A stretch of 64,000 nt of DNA from Paraktedonobacter carboxidivorans. GTDB taxonomy: Bacteria > Chloroflexota > Ktedonobacteria > Ktedonobacterales > Ktedonobacteraceae. The position numbers were made by a program, and so were the translations under genes. Below, piece after piece: positions 8,239-17,098 of this stretch. Position 1 is the stretch's first letter; each line of letters opens with the position of its first letter. Under the pieces are notes generated by a model, which saw only the letters and a program-made list of their open reading frames with translations, made no database searches and was not told the DNA's origin. The stretch covers positions 62,001-126,000 of the forward strand of contig JBEVTI010000004.1 of the NCBI GenBank assembly GCA_041156125.1, in the 5' to 3' direction.

Positions 8239-9873
8239 CTAAAGGCTCTCTAATGCGATAACGAGTCCTTCTTCGCCGCGCAAGCGCAGAAGCGTCAGGT
8301 CGATGAGTTCACCGCGATCCAGACATGTAGAGAGAATGATACGCCCACGGCCCAGCTCTGACAATGCCAGGGCCTGTTCCTCGCCTGAAAAGTTGAGTGC
8401 AATAAGATAACTCTGCTCTGCCGACTGGCGTCGAAAGACGAAACAGGCAGCGGGTGTTTCCTCTATGGGAGAGTAGCTGCCAGCCGTAAGCGCGAGAGCT
8501 GAGCGGCGCAGTTCGATCAGGCGGCGTGTGAAACTCAAGAGGGAATAGGGATCTTCTTGCTCAACAGCAACATTGACCTGCTGATAATCCGCGGGAAGAG
8601 GCAACCAGGGTTCGCTAGCTGACAGGCAGAAACCAGCATTTGGGCTGCCGTCCCACTGCATCGGCGTGCGCTCAGGGTCCCGCCCAAGGCCCAGACCAGG
8701 CCTATTCTTCGCCATCGGATCACTGACTCGTTCTGGTGGAATCTCCCCGTCATGCATGCCGATCTCATCTCCATAATAGAGCGTCGGAGTGCCACGCAGG
8801 GTGAGCAGGAGGAGCATAGCCAGGCGAGCCATGCCAGAGCCCACGCGCGTCATGATGCGCGGCTCATCGTGATTGCCCAGCACATAGTTAGGCCAGGCCC
8901 CCGGCGGGAGGTGGGCCTCGAGATCATCGACCGACTGGCGAATGTCCCGGGCATTCCATATGGTGCGGATAAAATCAAAATTGAAGGGCATATGTAATTC
9001 ATCGAGATCTGCTCCATAGTAATTGGCCCAGACCTCCCGATTAAATATATGCACCTCGCCTAGCAGGAAACGCGGTTGTGTTGTGCTATAAGTGTTGAGC
9101 AGTTGGCGCAACTCGCGATAGACAGCATGCACATCGCTATGTGCGCTATCATAGAGATGCACCTGCGAATCATAGTCACCCATCGGCTTATGCAAGACCT
9201 GCTGAACGGAGGAATTAAGCGGATTATCGCGCAATGCGGGGTCTTTGAGGATATAATGGGCGGCATCCACGCGAAACCCGTCTATCCCCCGCTCTAGCCA
9301 GAAGCGGATAACATCAAACATAGCGGCCTTGACTGCCGGGTTGCGCCAGTTAAGGTCTGGCTGCTTTGTAAGAAATGTGTGCAAATAATACTGAGCAGTG
9401 GAAGCGTCCCACTCCCAGGCTGATCCACCCATCACGCTCAACCAATTATTGGGAGGAGAACCATCGGGCCGGGCATCGGCCCAGATATACCAATCGCGCC
9501 TGGAATTCTGGCGCGAACTCCGCGACAGAAGAAACCAGGGATGCTCATCAGAGGTATGATTAGGGACAAAATCAAGCATGACCTTGAGATCGCGCTGATG
9601 AGCCTGCTCGATCAGCCTGTCACAGGTCTTCAGATCACCGAAGAGAGGATCAACAGCGCAATAGTCAGTAATGTCGTAACCAAAATCGGCCATCGGCGAA
9701 GGATAAAACGGTGAGAGCCAGAGCGCATTCACCCCTAACCAGGTCAAATAGTCGAGTTGACTGATGATGCCCTCTAAATCCCCAATGCCGTCTCCGTTGC
9801 TATCTTTGAAACTGCGAGGATAGATCTGGTAGATGATCCCGTGTTGCCACCAGGGAGAGGTGTTGGATATCAC
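8239..9873 (-). CDS. Alpha-glucosidase / oligo-1,6-glucosidase, GH13
   Basis: This 544-residue cytoplasmic GH13 enzyme hydrolyses alpha-glucosidic oligosaccharides. Visible elements are the loop-1 calcium-site signature DSNGDGIGD (24-32), conserved region I DFVPNHTS (101-108), region II GFRVDAAH with the nucleophile Asp203, region III LLGEVHIF with the acid/base Glu273, and region IV NYVLGNHDEPR with Asp336. The length is normal for the oligo-1,6-glucosidase/maltase subfamily, and GFRVDAAH favours alpha-glucosidase over trehalose synthase. The gene starts 12 bases after the LacI-family gene stops, so the two are probably cotranscribed and controlled by that repressor. The exact linkage preference (alpha-1,4 or 1,6) cannot be decided here. 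Confidence 0.92.
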   Translation of the reverse strand: MISNTSPWWQHGIIYQIYPRSFKDSNGDGIGDLEGIISQLDYLTWLGVNALWLSPFYPSPMADFGYDITDYCAVDPLFGDLKTCDRLIEQAHQRDLKVMLDFVPNHTSDEHPWFLLSRSSRQNSRRDWYIWADARPDGSPPNNWLSVMGGSAWEWDASTAQYYLHTFLTKQPDLNWRNPAVKAAMFDVIRFWLERGIDGFRVDAAHYILKDPALRDNPLNSSVQQVLHKPMGDYDSQVHLYDSAHSDVHAVYRELRQLLNTYSTTQPRFLLGEVHIFNREVWANYYGADLDELHMPFNFDFIRTIWNARDIRQSVDDLEAHLPPGAWPNYVLGNHDEPRIMTRVGSGMARLAMLLLLTLRGTPTLYYGDEIGMHDGEIPPERVSDPMAKNRPGLGLGRDPERTPMQWDGSPNAGFCLSASEPWLPLPADYQQVNVAVEQEDPYSLLSFTRRLIELRRSALALTAGSYSPIEETPAACFVFRRQSAEQSYLIALNFSGEEQALALSELGRGRIILSTCLDRGELIDLTLLRLRGEEGLVIALESL

Positions 9874-9885
9874 GATTACTCCTCC

Positions 9886-10971
9886 TTATGCCTTTTGAGC
9901 GGGCGTCACCTCGCTTACAGGTGGAGGTGCCGTGATTGTGCGACGCTGTACCAGGCTAGTCTGCAAGCGAATCAGTTCTGGTCGAGGTCCGCCATTCCTG
10001 GAGATCTCAAGCTGCGCGGCTACCTCTATCTGCGCGATCAACTTCTGCGCACCCAGTTCTCCCATCTGCTGCATTGGCTGCTGAACAGTACTCAGTTCCA
10101 TGATTTCCGCCATTTCGATGCCATCGAAGCCAATCACAGAGAGATCAGTGGGCACGACTATATTGAGAGACCTGGCTGCCTCAAGCACGCCAATGGCCTG
10201 CAAATCGCTGGCCGCGAAGATGGCCGTGGGACGCTCCGGGAGTGTCAATAGTTTTAACGCTGCTTGCCTTCCTCCAGAGCGATCCCATTTGGCGGTTAGC
10301 ACGAGGTCGGGTTCATAGAGTATATCTGCCTCACCAAGAGCACGGTGTAGCCCAATAAAACGATCATTCCCCGGGTTAAAGCGAAAATCTCCCTCAGTGA
10401 TACCATTAATAAAGCCGATGCGCCGATGGCCATGCTCAATCAAACACCTGACTGCCTGGAACGCGCCATCAACATTGTTTACAACCAGCGACGTGAGCAA
10501 TGGATGATAGGCATCTATTAAGACCACTGGCATGCCAGTGCGCCTGAAACCTGCCGCCGCCTCGTCATCAGGATAGAGAGAAATCACCAGCAACCCATCC
10601 ACCCTGTGCTGTTTGGGTAGCATGTGAAAGTAAAACATGCACTGATCATTAGACTGCACATTATACAGTACAAACTCCCGCCCCGCCTGGGTGATGATCA
10701 TTTCCACGCCCCGCAATACCTCGTTAAAGAAAGGGCGAGCGAAAAATGGTACAATAACACCTACGGAACCGGTACGCCTGGAAGCCATACTGCGTGCAAT
10801 AAGATTCGGGCTGTAGTCAAGTCGTTCAATCGCGTCTAACACGCGTTGACGGGTCACTGACTTCACCCCTGGTCTCCCATTAATGACGCGCGAAACAGTT
10901 CCGACCGCGACCTCAGCGTGCCGCGCAACATCCTGAATGGTGGGTGCCTTTACTCGTCTCTCGCTGTTCAT
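9886..10971 (-). CDS. LacI/GalR-family transcriptional repressor
   Basis: The start at 10971 (MNSERRVKAPTIQDVARH) places the DNA-binding domain at the usual distance from the N-terminus; an upstream in-frame codon would add 15 unlikely residues. The product is 361 residues. The helix-turn-helix and hinge helix are PTIQDVARHAEVAVGTVSRV and YSPNLIARSMASRRTGSVGV. They are followed by a periplasmic-binding-protein-like sugar sensor (VIGFDGIEMAEIMELSTVQQ near the C-terminus). It lies between an alpha-glucosidase gene on the same strand and a divergent sugar ABC operon. A palindrome resembling LacI-family operators lies 7 bases before its own start, and a better copy lies at the divergent promoter. 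I infer autoregulation and control of both arms by an oligosaccharide. Confidence 0.92.
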   Translation of the reverse strand: MNSERRVKAPTIQDVARHAEVAVGTVSRVINGRPGVKSVTRQRVLDAIERLDYSPNLIARSMASRRTGSVGVIVPFFARPFFNEVLRGVEMIITQAGREFVLYNVQSNDQCMFYFHMLPKQHRVDGLLVISLYPDDEAAAGFRRTGMPVVLIDAYHPLLTSLVVNNVDGAFQAVRCLIEHGHRRIGFINGITEGDFRFNPGNDRFIGLHRALGEADILYEPDLVLTAKWDRSGGRQAALKLLTLPERPTAIFAASDLQAIGVLEAARSLNIVVPTDLSVIGFDGIEMAEIMELSTVQQPMQQMGELGAQKLIAQIEVAAQLEISRNGGPRPELIRLQTSLVQRRTITAPPPVSEVTPAQKA

Positions 10972-10978
10972 AATATTT

Positions 10979-10988
10979 GAATCGGTTC
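10979..10988. promoter_or_regulatory. LacI-type operator half-matched site before the repressor gene
   Basis: GAATCGGTTC differs by one base from the perfect palindrome GAACCGGTTC found upstream of the divergent ABC operon. It is centred 12 bases before the repressor start codon, consistent with negative autoregulation. Confidence 0.55.
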
Positions 10989-11215
10989 CATTACTGTAGT
11001 GTTCCAAGCATAACATATCCTGCTATGTCTGTAAAGCTTCCAGCGCTCTCTTCCCAAGCAAACTGACCCGCCAGGACCAGGATTGTTCATAGCAGCTAGA
11101 ATGTCTTTCCATGCTGTTTCAGTCCCAAAAATATGCAAAAAATCTTGCGGTACACCAGGGACTCTTGCAACGCAAAGTGCGAGGTACGCGCCCCGTAGAC
11201 GAGAGAGATTTCCCC

Positions 11216-11244
11216 TTTACAAAGATATATTTCTATGATATAGT
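11216..11244 (+). promoter_or_regulatory. Promoter of the sugar ABC operon
   Basis: TTTACA at 11216-11221 and TATAGT at 11239-11244 are 17 bp apart, a good sigma-70-like pair. The predicted start near 11251 is a few bases before the operator palindrome. Confidence 0.5.
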
Positions 11245-11256
11245 TGAAGTAGCTAA

Positions 11257-11271
11257 TTGAACCGGTTCCAA
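11257..11271. promoter_or_regulatory. LacI-family operator at the ABC operon promoter
   Basis: TTGAACCGGTTCCAA contains the perfect 10-bp palindrome GAACCGGTTC with the central CG typical of LacI/GalR operators. It covers roughly positions +6 to +20 relative to the inferred start, a position that would block transcription when occupied. Confidence 0.65.
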
Positions 11272-11484
11272 ATACTACATCACATCATACTCAGGAAGGC
11301 ACAGTATGCCTCCCGACGCGGATCGTTGTTAGCGTTGACAGCGATGGCATAGAGCCTTCTTCATGAAGGGATGTGGTTAAGTTCCCTTGTATTTTAGGAA
11401 CGATCCGTTCTTATTTGGATCGCTTCCTCCATATGTGCGTTGACCAGTGCAGTGTCACTATCTATTTCGAAGGAGAATGTAGAC
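11272..11484 (+). other. Long 5' leader of the sugar ABC operon
   Basis: About 230 bases separate the inferred start from the binding-protein ATG, with no gene on either strand. A hairpin at 11396-11406/11417-11428 (AGGAACGATCC pairing with GGATCGCTTCCT, one bulge) lies about 55 bases before the start codon. I see no known riboswitch. Confidence 0.35.
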
Positions 11485-12813
11485 ATGGTCCCTGAACAGC
11501 GTGATGTCCTCGACGACCTGATTGTCAAAATGCGCTCCGGGCGCATGAAACGCCGTACATTTCTAGAGCGTGCATTAGCGCTTGGCTTGACAAGCACCGT
11601 AGCAGGTTCACTACTCGAAGCCTGTGGGGGTGGAGGTACCAGCACTGGTGGTCCAACAACCATTGTCTGGCAGACTGAAAATGATACCTCAAACACCTAC
11701 TCAACACTTGTAGACAACTACAACAAAACCAACAAAGACAACGTACATGTTGTCTGGCACAACGGCCCCTCCGACACTTCTACTCTCATCACCCTGTATG
11801 ACAATACGCTGCGGGCACGTAGCGCATCCTTTGATGTGTTGAATATAGATGTTGTCTGGCCAGCCCAATTTGCCTCCAGTGGCTGGACGGTGGATTTGAC
11901 AAGCAGGTGGCCCGCGAGTGACCGCGCAAACTATCTTCACGGACCAATCGCTTCCTGTACGTATAATGGCCAGGTAGTGGCCGCGCCTTTGCGCACCGAC
12001 CTTGGTATCCTCTACTACCGCACAGATATCATTTCTACCGCTCCAACTAGCTTTGACGAGTTGACAAGTATGGCCAGAAGTCAAACCAAGGCGAAGATTG
12101 GCTACGCCTGGCAAGGTATACAGGGCGAGGCCCTGGTCTGCGACTTTGTCGAGGTCCTGGGTGGTTATGGTGGCGCGGTGCTTGATCCCAATAATTCAAA
12201 GACTGTGACCGTCAACAGCCCGCAAGCTGTACAGGCCCTCACAGAGATGGTCAGTTGGGTCGGCACTATCTCACCTATCGCGATCACTACATACAATGAA
12301 GAAGCCTGCCGCCAGGCCTTCCAGAATAGTGACGCCGCCTTCATGCGCAACTGGCCTTACGCATACTCTCTGGGCAACGCCAGCACTTCAAAAGTCGCCA
12401 ACAAGTTCGATATCCATGCCCTGCCTTTTGGCGGTAGTGGCACTGTCGGACATTCCTGTGTAGGCGGCTGGAATATGGCAATTAATGCCTACTCCAAGAG
12501 TCCTGATGCGGCCTGGAGCTTCATGAAGTATATGCTCGGCCCAGATGCACAAAAGCTGCTAGCCATACAGGGCTCGTTTACACCTGCCCTTAACAGTGTC
12601 TACAGTGATAGCGAAGTGCAAACAAAGCAGCCGCTCTTCACAAAATTGCAGCCAATCCTGCAAAATTCACTGCCACGTCCGGTTTCGCCGGTCTACCTTG
12701 ACCTTTCAAATATCATTCAGGTCAATGTGCATCAGGCACTTACAAAACAGGCTACTCCTGCCGCCGCGCTTAGCGCTCTCCAGACTCAACTGCAAGCTCT
12801 CGTCTCCAAGTAA
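11485..12813 (+). CDS. Extracellular sugar-binding lipoprotein of a CUT1 ABC importer
   Basis: The start at 11485 is chosen because GAAGGAG (11469-11475) lies 9 bases upstream and gives a 442-residue protein. Residues 20-48 contain a twin-arginine-like export signal (MKRRTFLERALALGL) ending in a lipobox (LLEAC), followed by a Gly/Ser/Thr linker. It is therefore probably Tat-exported, lipid-anchored and extracytoplasmic. The rest is a family 1 solute-binding protein (maltose/trehalose/oligosaccharide type) with TDLGILYYRTDIISTAPTSF and a C-terminal AAWSFMKYMLGPDAQKLLAI. It is the first gene of an intact importer under a LacI-type operator, next to an alpha-glucosidase. An alpha-glucoside substrate is likely but not proven. 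No ATPase is encoded nearby, so a shared MsmK/MalK-like ATPase is expected. Confidence 0.92.
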   Translation: MVPEQRDVLDDLIVKMRSGRMKRRTFLERALALGLTSTVAGSLLEACGGGGTSTGGPTTIVWQTENDTSNTYSTLVDNYNKTNKDNVHVVWHNGPSDTSTLITLYDNTLRARSASFDVLNIDVVWPAQFASSGWTVDLTSRWPASDRANYLHGPIASCTYNGQVVAAPLRTDLGILYYRTDIISTAPTSFDELTSMARSQTKAKIGYAWQGIQGEALVCDFVEVLGGYGGAVLDPNNSKTVTVNSPQAVQALTEMVSWVGTISPIAITTYNEEACRQAFQNSDAAFMRNWPYAYSLGNASTSKVANKFDIHALPFGGSGTVGHSCVGGWNMAINAYSKSPDAAWSFMKYMLGPDAQKLLAIQGSFTPALNSVYSDSEVQTKQPLFTKLQPILQNSLPRPVSPVYLDLSNIIQVNVHQALTKQATPAAALSALQTQLQALVSK

Positions 12814-12876
12814 GAGTTCGAACGTTAGCAAGCATGCAGTAGGGTATGAGTCGTCCCTGGTTTTTTAAGACCTTTT

Positions 12877-12918
12877 CTGCTTGTTTGACAGATCGCTTGC
12901 GATCTGTCAAACAAGCAG
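12877..12918 (+). terminator. Intra-operon hairpin between binding protein and permeases
   Basis: A perfect 20-bp stem (CTGCTTGTTTGACAGATCGC, 12877-12896, and its complement 12899-12918) with a 2-base spacer is followed by GATAGTTTTCC. Between a binding-protein gene and its permeases such a hairpin usually gives partial termination or protects the upstream mRNA, so that binding protein exceeds permease. Confidence 0.7.
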
Positions 12919-13053
12919 GATAGTTTTCCTGCTTTGCCAGATCAGGTATGACCCATAAACTGAAGCCGAGGAGGGGGCAAGCCACTTGTTGGCACTCCCT
13001 CATTGTTAGACGTAATACCTGGAAGTAATACAAAGAAGGAAGGGAAATGCGTC

Positions 13054-13986
13054 ATGTCTACAACGGTACAAACAGAAGCTCTCCCTGTGCGTAGAACAAG
13101 TCTGTTGAAGCGCTTAGATCTGGGCAATGGCATCACTCCTTATTTTCTGATCGCCCCAACCATTATCATTATCGCGCTCGTGGCTGCCTATCCTATTATC
13201 GATTCGGTACGCCTCAGCCTCCTTAATAATCCATTACTACCGACTGGCTCTGATTTTGTCGGTTTACGCAACTATATACAGGTCATCGGTGATCCAGCAT
13301 TTCAAAGCTCCGTGAGCACAACTATCATCTTCAGTGTTATAAGCGTTGCTCTGGAAACCCTGATAGGCTTTGGTATTGCTTTATTGATGAACAAGGCATT
13401 TCCTGGACGTGGCCTGGTACGCACGGCCATCCTTATCCCTTTTGCCTTTCCTACCATTGTCTCCGCGCAAATCTGGTATCTGATGTTCAATGCCCAAAAC
13501 GGTGTCCTGACCTACATACTGCAAGGACTCCATCTTCTGGCACCAGGAGATTCCCTGTTGCGCACGACAAACGGTGTCATTACCGCCGCGGTCGTTATCG
13601 ATGTCTGGAAAACAACGCCGTTTATGGCGCTGCTGCTACTCGCCGGTCTGCAAGTTATTCCCAGCGATATCTATGAGGCTGCCAGCGTGGATGGTAGCAA
13701 TCGCTGGCAACAATTCTGGACGATCACCTTTCCCTTGCTCAGAAGCTCTCTGTTGATCGCGCTCCTCTTCCGCCTGCTGGATGCTCTGCGTGCATTTGAT
13801 CTGTTCTACGTCCTTACAGGCGGCGGTCGCCAAATCCAGACCATGGCGCTTTACTCCTACGCCAATATGTTTGTGGGAGCAACCTTCGACTTTTCTCCAG
13901 GAGTAGCTGCCGCTGTCGTTCTCTTTCTCTTCTGCGCTGTCGTTGGCATTATAACCGTCTCATTGAGCCGCATCAGCCAGAACTAG
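13054..13986 (+). CDS. ABC sugar permease, MalF/UgpA type
   Basis: This 310-residue integral membrane subunit starts at the ATG at 13054, downstream of AAGGAAGGG; an earlier in-frame ATG has no comparable site. It has about six membrane helices, the first at YFLIAPTIIIIALVAAYPII. The ATPase-contacting EAA loop is IYEAASVDGSNRWQQFWTITFPLL (about residue 205-230). The MalF-like periplasmic start SVRLSLLNNPLLP is also typical. It pairs with the next gene. Confidence 0.93.
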   Translation: MSTTVQTEALPVRRTSLLKRLDLGNGITPYFLIAPTIIIIALVAAYPIIDSVRLSLLNNPLLPTGSDFVGLRNYIQVIGDPAFQSSVSTTIIFSVISVALETLIGFGIALLMNKAFPGRGLVRTAILIPFAFPTIVSAQIWYLMFNAQNGVLTYILQGLHLLAPGDSLLRTTNGVITAAVVIDVWKTTPFMALLLLAGLQVIPSDIYEAASVDGSNRWQQFWTITFPLLRSSLLIALLFRLLDALRAFDLFYVLTGGGRQIQTMALYSYANMFVGATFDFSPGVAAAVVLFLFCAVVGIITVSLSRISQN

Positions 13987-14015
13987 TCTCAATCTCAGGA
14001 AAGGAGAACTCTCTC

Positions 14016-14912
14016 ATGGCAGAACAAGAACTCGCCGCACCATTCACAAGGACAAGGGGTGCTACAACAGAAAAGCGGCAAATAAACTGGGATATCATTA
14101 TCCGTTACATTGCCCTTGTCGTTGTACTCTTCGTGGCCCTCGCTCCATTCTACTGGACGGCGATTACATCGATAAAAGTTGACTCAGAGATCAACGCATC
14201 GCCTCCCACGCTTTTCCCACAGTCGTTCACTACGGCGAACTATTATGGAGCTTTTGTGAGCGTTCAACCCGCTTTTGCGAAAGATCTTTTGAATAGCACC
14301 ATCGTGGCGATTCTGACGACTCTCCTCTCTCTGCTCTTCGGCTCGATCTGCGCATATGCGATCGCGCGTATGAAATTTCGCGGCAAAGGTGGCGTGCTGG
14401 CGGTTATTCTTTCAGTCCAGATGTTCCCACTGATTGCGCTTGTGGGGCCACTTTTTGTCTTTTTCACTGACACGATCAATGTCTATAATACCTACGTGGC
14501 GTTGATCATTCCCTACCTGGTCATTTCCTTGCCTATCACGGTCTACTTCTTAACGTCGTTTTTCCGTGAATTGCCGCCTGACCTTGAAGAGGCCGCCAGA
14601 ATGGATGGCTGCAGTCGCATAGGCACGCTCTGGCGCATCATCCTCCCACTGGCCGCACCGGGAGTCTTTACGACGGCGATTCTCTCGTTTATCACCGTCT
14701 GGAATGATTTCCTTTTCGGCTTGACTATGACGGCAGACTCTACCGCGCAGACCGTGACGGTGGCCATCCCTCTCTTTAATGGAGAGCACCTGATTGCCTT
14801 TGGTGAGGTCAGCGCTGCCGCAATCATTGTGACGGTGCCGCTGGTCATTATGGTCCTGTTCTTGCAACGGCGCATTGTCTCTGGCCTGACAGCCGGTGCA
14901 GTCAAAGGATAG
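14016..14912 (+). CDS. ABC sugar permease, MalG/UgpE type
   Basis: This 298-residue inner-membrane permease is the second transmembrane subunit of the importer. AGGAAAGGAG lies 9 bases before its ATG, and the gene starts 29 bases after the first permease stops. About six helices are visible (first IIIRYIALVVVLFVALAPFY-like). The EAA loop is DLEEAARMDGCSRIGTLWRIILPL and the typical ending is RRIVSGLTAGAVKG. It is the last gene of the operon and is followed by a very long hairpin. Confidence 0.93.
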   Translation: MAEQELAAPFTRTRGATTEKRQINWDIIIRYIALVVVLFVALAPFYWTAITSIKVDSEINASPPTLFPQSFTTANYYGAFVSVQPAFAKDLLNSTIVAILTTLLSLLFGSICAYAIARMKFRGKGGVLAVILSVQMFPLIALVGPLFVFFTDTINVYNTYVALIIPYLVISLPITVYFLTSFFRELPPDLEEAARMDGCSRIGTLWRIILPLAAPGVFTTAILSFITVWNDFLFGLTMTADSTAQTVTVAIPLFNGEHLIAFGEVSAAAIIVTVPLVIMVLFLQRRIVSGLTAGAVKG

Positions 14913-14983
14913 CCAGGACATCTGAGTCATGCCTACCTTTCAGGCAGCCGTTACGCTCTTGCGCTCGGCGCGAAGCACTACAC

Positions 14984-15044
14984 AAAAGAAGAGAGCAAGC
15001 CTGGATCGTCGCGTTGCGACGATCCAGGCTTGCTCTCTTCTTTT
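14984..15044. terminator. 29-bp perfect hairpin ending the sugar ABC operon
   Basis: The arms 14984-15012 and 15016-15044 pair perfectly across 29 bp with a 3-base loop. The outer arm starts AAAAGAAG and ends CTTCTTTT, so both strands end the stem in a T-rich tract and termination could work in both directions. Confidence 0.85.
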
Positions 15045-15235
15045 GGATTCATGACGGAAAAACAAGCAGGGACGTTTTGCTTGATAGGTAGAGAGGTATG
15101 CTATTGAGGGCTCTGATTTGAACACTCTTCCTCATCCAAAAGCATGAGGAACAATCCATCGCTGGCATGACGGGTCTGGACGGCTTCGCTGGTACACTCC
15201 TCTTATTACATCATAGAGATAATAAAGGAGTAGAT

Positions 15236-16079
15236 ATGTTCTGGCTAACGAAATTGAGTTTTGCTAATCGCGGGATCGCCGCGCTTGCCAGTGTAGCCAT
15301 ATTAGTTCTCGGCCTTTTTGTCATCCCACTCTTGAAACAGGATTTGCTGCCCCCTGTTGACTATCCCGCGATCAGTGTGGTCTCGGTCTATCCAGGAGCG
15401 GCGCCGACGCAGGTAGAGCAGGATGTCACCGATCCTCTGGAGCAGAGCATCCAAGGCATGCAGAATGTGCAGCAGGTGACCTCGCAATCGCAAGAAGGCG
15501 CTTCGTTGATTACGATACTGTATAACGATGGGACCAATCTGGATGCTGCGAGCCAGAAACTCGCTGCGCGCTTGAACGAGCTGCAGTCGGCTTTGCCCGG
15601 CAATGTGACGCCTCAACTGCAGATTTTTAACCCGGCAGATCTGCCGATCATTACCCTCTCGGTCACATCTACGCAGGATGAGGCGGCTCTAGGAGTAGCG
15701 CTCAAGCAGATAGTGGCCCCAGTGCTTCAGGACATCAACGGCGTGAGCGTGGTCAACGTCACCGGCGTTCGAGAACAGATTGTCACGGTGGAATTGGCTG
15801 TGAAAAAGATGCAGAAGAAGGGTGTTAGCCTGATACAAATTCAGCAGGTGTTGGCAGGAGATAATGTGGTAGTACCTGCTGAAGAGGTAGATACCAACGG
15901 ACAAACGCTGGCGGTACGCGTGGGAAACACTTTTGCTTCACTGACAGACCTGGAAAGGGTGATTGTGGCAGCAGGCCAGGGCTCTGCCGGGCCTGGGCAT
16001 CGCTATTACGAAGGCACCACAAGGAGATACGGTTGCCATCTCGCAAAGCCTGCGCTCATTACAGCCTGAGCTTGAACAG
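15236..16079 (+). pseudogene. RND/AcrB-type efflux transporter, N-terminal fragment
   Basis: The start at 15236 follows AAAGGAG by 5 bases. The product begins like a hydrophobic/amphiphilic efflux RND pump: MFWLTKLSFANRGIAALA, first membrane helix, then the PN1/PN2 porter region (DYPAISVVSVYPGAAPTQVE, QQVTSQSQEGASLI). After VIVAAGQGSAGP, near residue 250, the frame is lost and 30-40 expected residues are missing. The next frame resumes RND sequence (LGIAITKAPQGDTVAIS) and ends abruptly at LQPELEQ (16079), where sensor-kinase sequence begins. About three quarters of a normal 1,000-plus-residue pump is absent, so it is non-functional. Two deletion events, one internal and one fusing it to the kinase, explain the arrangement. 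Confidence 0.85.
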
Positions 16080-16448
16080 CGCTTGGCGGCAGCCTATCGG
16101 ACACGTCTGGGTATGCAGATCATGACCCATATCGAGCCGGTCTGTCTCTCAGCAGAGAGCGAAGAAGCGCTTTTGCGCATCGCTCAAGAATCTGTCTCGA
16201 ACGCGGCGCGTCACGGAGGGGCTAGCGTGATTACCCTGGTTCTCAAGCCAGCGGCAGGAAAGATCGAGCTGAGCATTGTCGATGATGGCAGCGGCTTTGA
16301 TCTCGCACAGAGCAAGGAGAGTCACGGTCTGGGGCTACGTTTGATACAAGAGCGGGTGCAGGAAGCTGGTGGAACGCTGCACCTGCATACTGCCCCTGGA
16401 GAGGGAACCAGCATTGTAGTACGACTACAAAAGGCGGAGAAAAGATGA
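16080..16448 (+). pseudogene. Sensor histidine kinase (NarL-type), ATPase domain only
   Basis: About 120 codons encode only the HATPase_c domain of a HisKA_3-type kinase. Visible parts are the N-box AQESVSNAARHGGAS, the G1 box IVDDGSGFDL, SHGLGLRLIQERVQEAGGTL (G2) and GEGTSIVVRL. The phosphoacceptor histidine, HAMP and sensor segments are missing because the gene is joined at about 16080 to the truncated RND gene. Its TGA overlaps the ATG of the following response regulator (ATGA), the usual kinase-regulator coupling, so it is the true original partner of that regulator. Confidence 0.8.
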
Positions 16449-17098
16449 TTCGTGTGCTGATTGTAGATGAGCACGCGGTGGTCAGGCAAGGGATACGCTT
16501 TTTACTGGAGCAACAGACAGATATAGCAATCGCTGGTGAGAGCGTAAATGGTACACAGGCCATCGAGCAGGCCATAGAATTTCTGCCAGATGTGGTCCTG
16601 CTGGATCTACTTATGCCGGAAATGGATGGCATTACAGCGGTGCGGGAGATCAAACGCCTTGTTCCCAGCGCTCAGGTTGTTATGCTGACATCTTATTACG
16701 AAGATGAGCAGATTTTTCGCGCGATCAAAGCGGGTGCTCTCTCCTATCTGCTCAAGGATACTGATCCGCAAGAACTGGTCAGAGCAGTGCGAGCGGCAGC
16801 GAGAGGCGAGAGCATCTTGCACCCTATGGTTGCCGCGCGTCTGCTCCACGAGATGCAGACGCGCGAGGATGCTTTGCTGAGTGATCTAACTCCCCGCGAA
16901 CGCGCAGTCTTGAAGCGTATCGCGCGCGGGCGCTCTAATTCTGAGATTGCGACTGACCTCGTAATTAGCGAGCCAACCGTCAAGACCCACGTTTCTAACA
17001 TCCTATCGAAATTGCACCTTGCTGATCGCACGCAGGCCGCAATCTACGCGCTACAACAGCAATTAGTGCCACTGAAGGACGCTTTGGAGCGGGAGTAG
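16445..17098 (+). CDS. NarL/FixJ-family response regulator
   Basis: The 217-residue product has an N-terminal receiver domain, with the acidic pair in DEHA, the phospho-acceptor Asp in VVLLDLLMPEMDG near residue 54, and Lys in YLLKDTDP. The C-terminal LuxR helix-turn-helix is LTPRERAVLKRIARGRSNSEIA followed by VKTHVSNILSKL. It overlaps the preceding kinase fragment by 4 bases. Because that kinase lacks its phosphoacceptor half, the regulator has lost its cognate input and may be constitutive, cross-fed or inactive. Confidence 0.9.
   Translation: MIRVLIVDEHAVVRQGIRFLLEQQTDIAIAGESVNGTQAIEQAIEFLPDVVLLDLLMPEMDGITAVREIKRLVPSAQVVMLTSYYEDEQIFRAIKAGALSYLLKDTDPQELVRAVRAAARGESILHPMVAARLLHEMQTREDALLSDLTPRERAVLKRIARGRSNSEIATDLVISEPTVKTHVSNILSKLHLADRTQAAIYALQQQLVPLKDALERE

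Noticed and set aside
15236..16448. A genuine RND-kinase fusion sensor
   Set aside because: The RND part is frameshifted and internally deleted, and the kinase part lacks the phosphoacceptor region. A deletion product is simpler.
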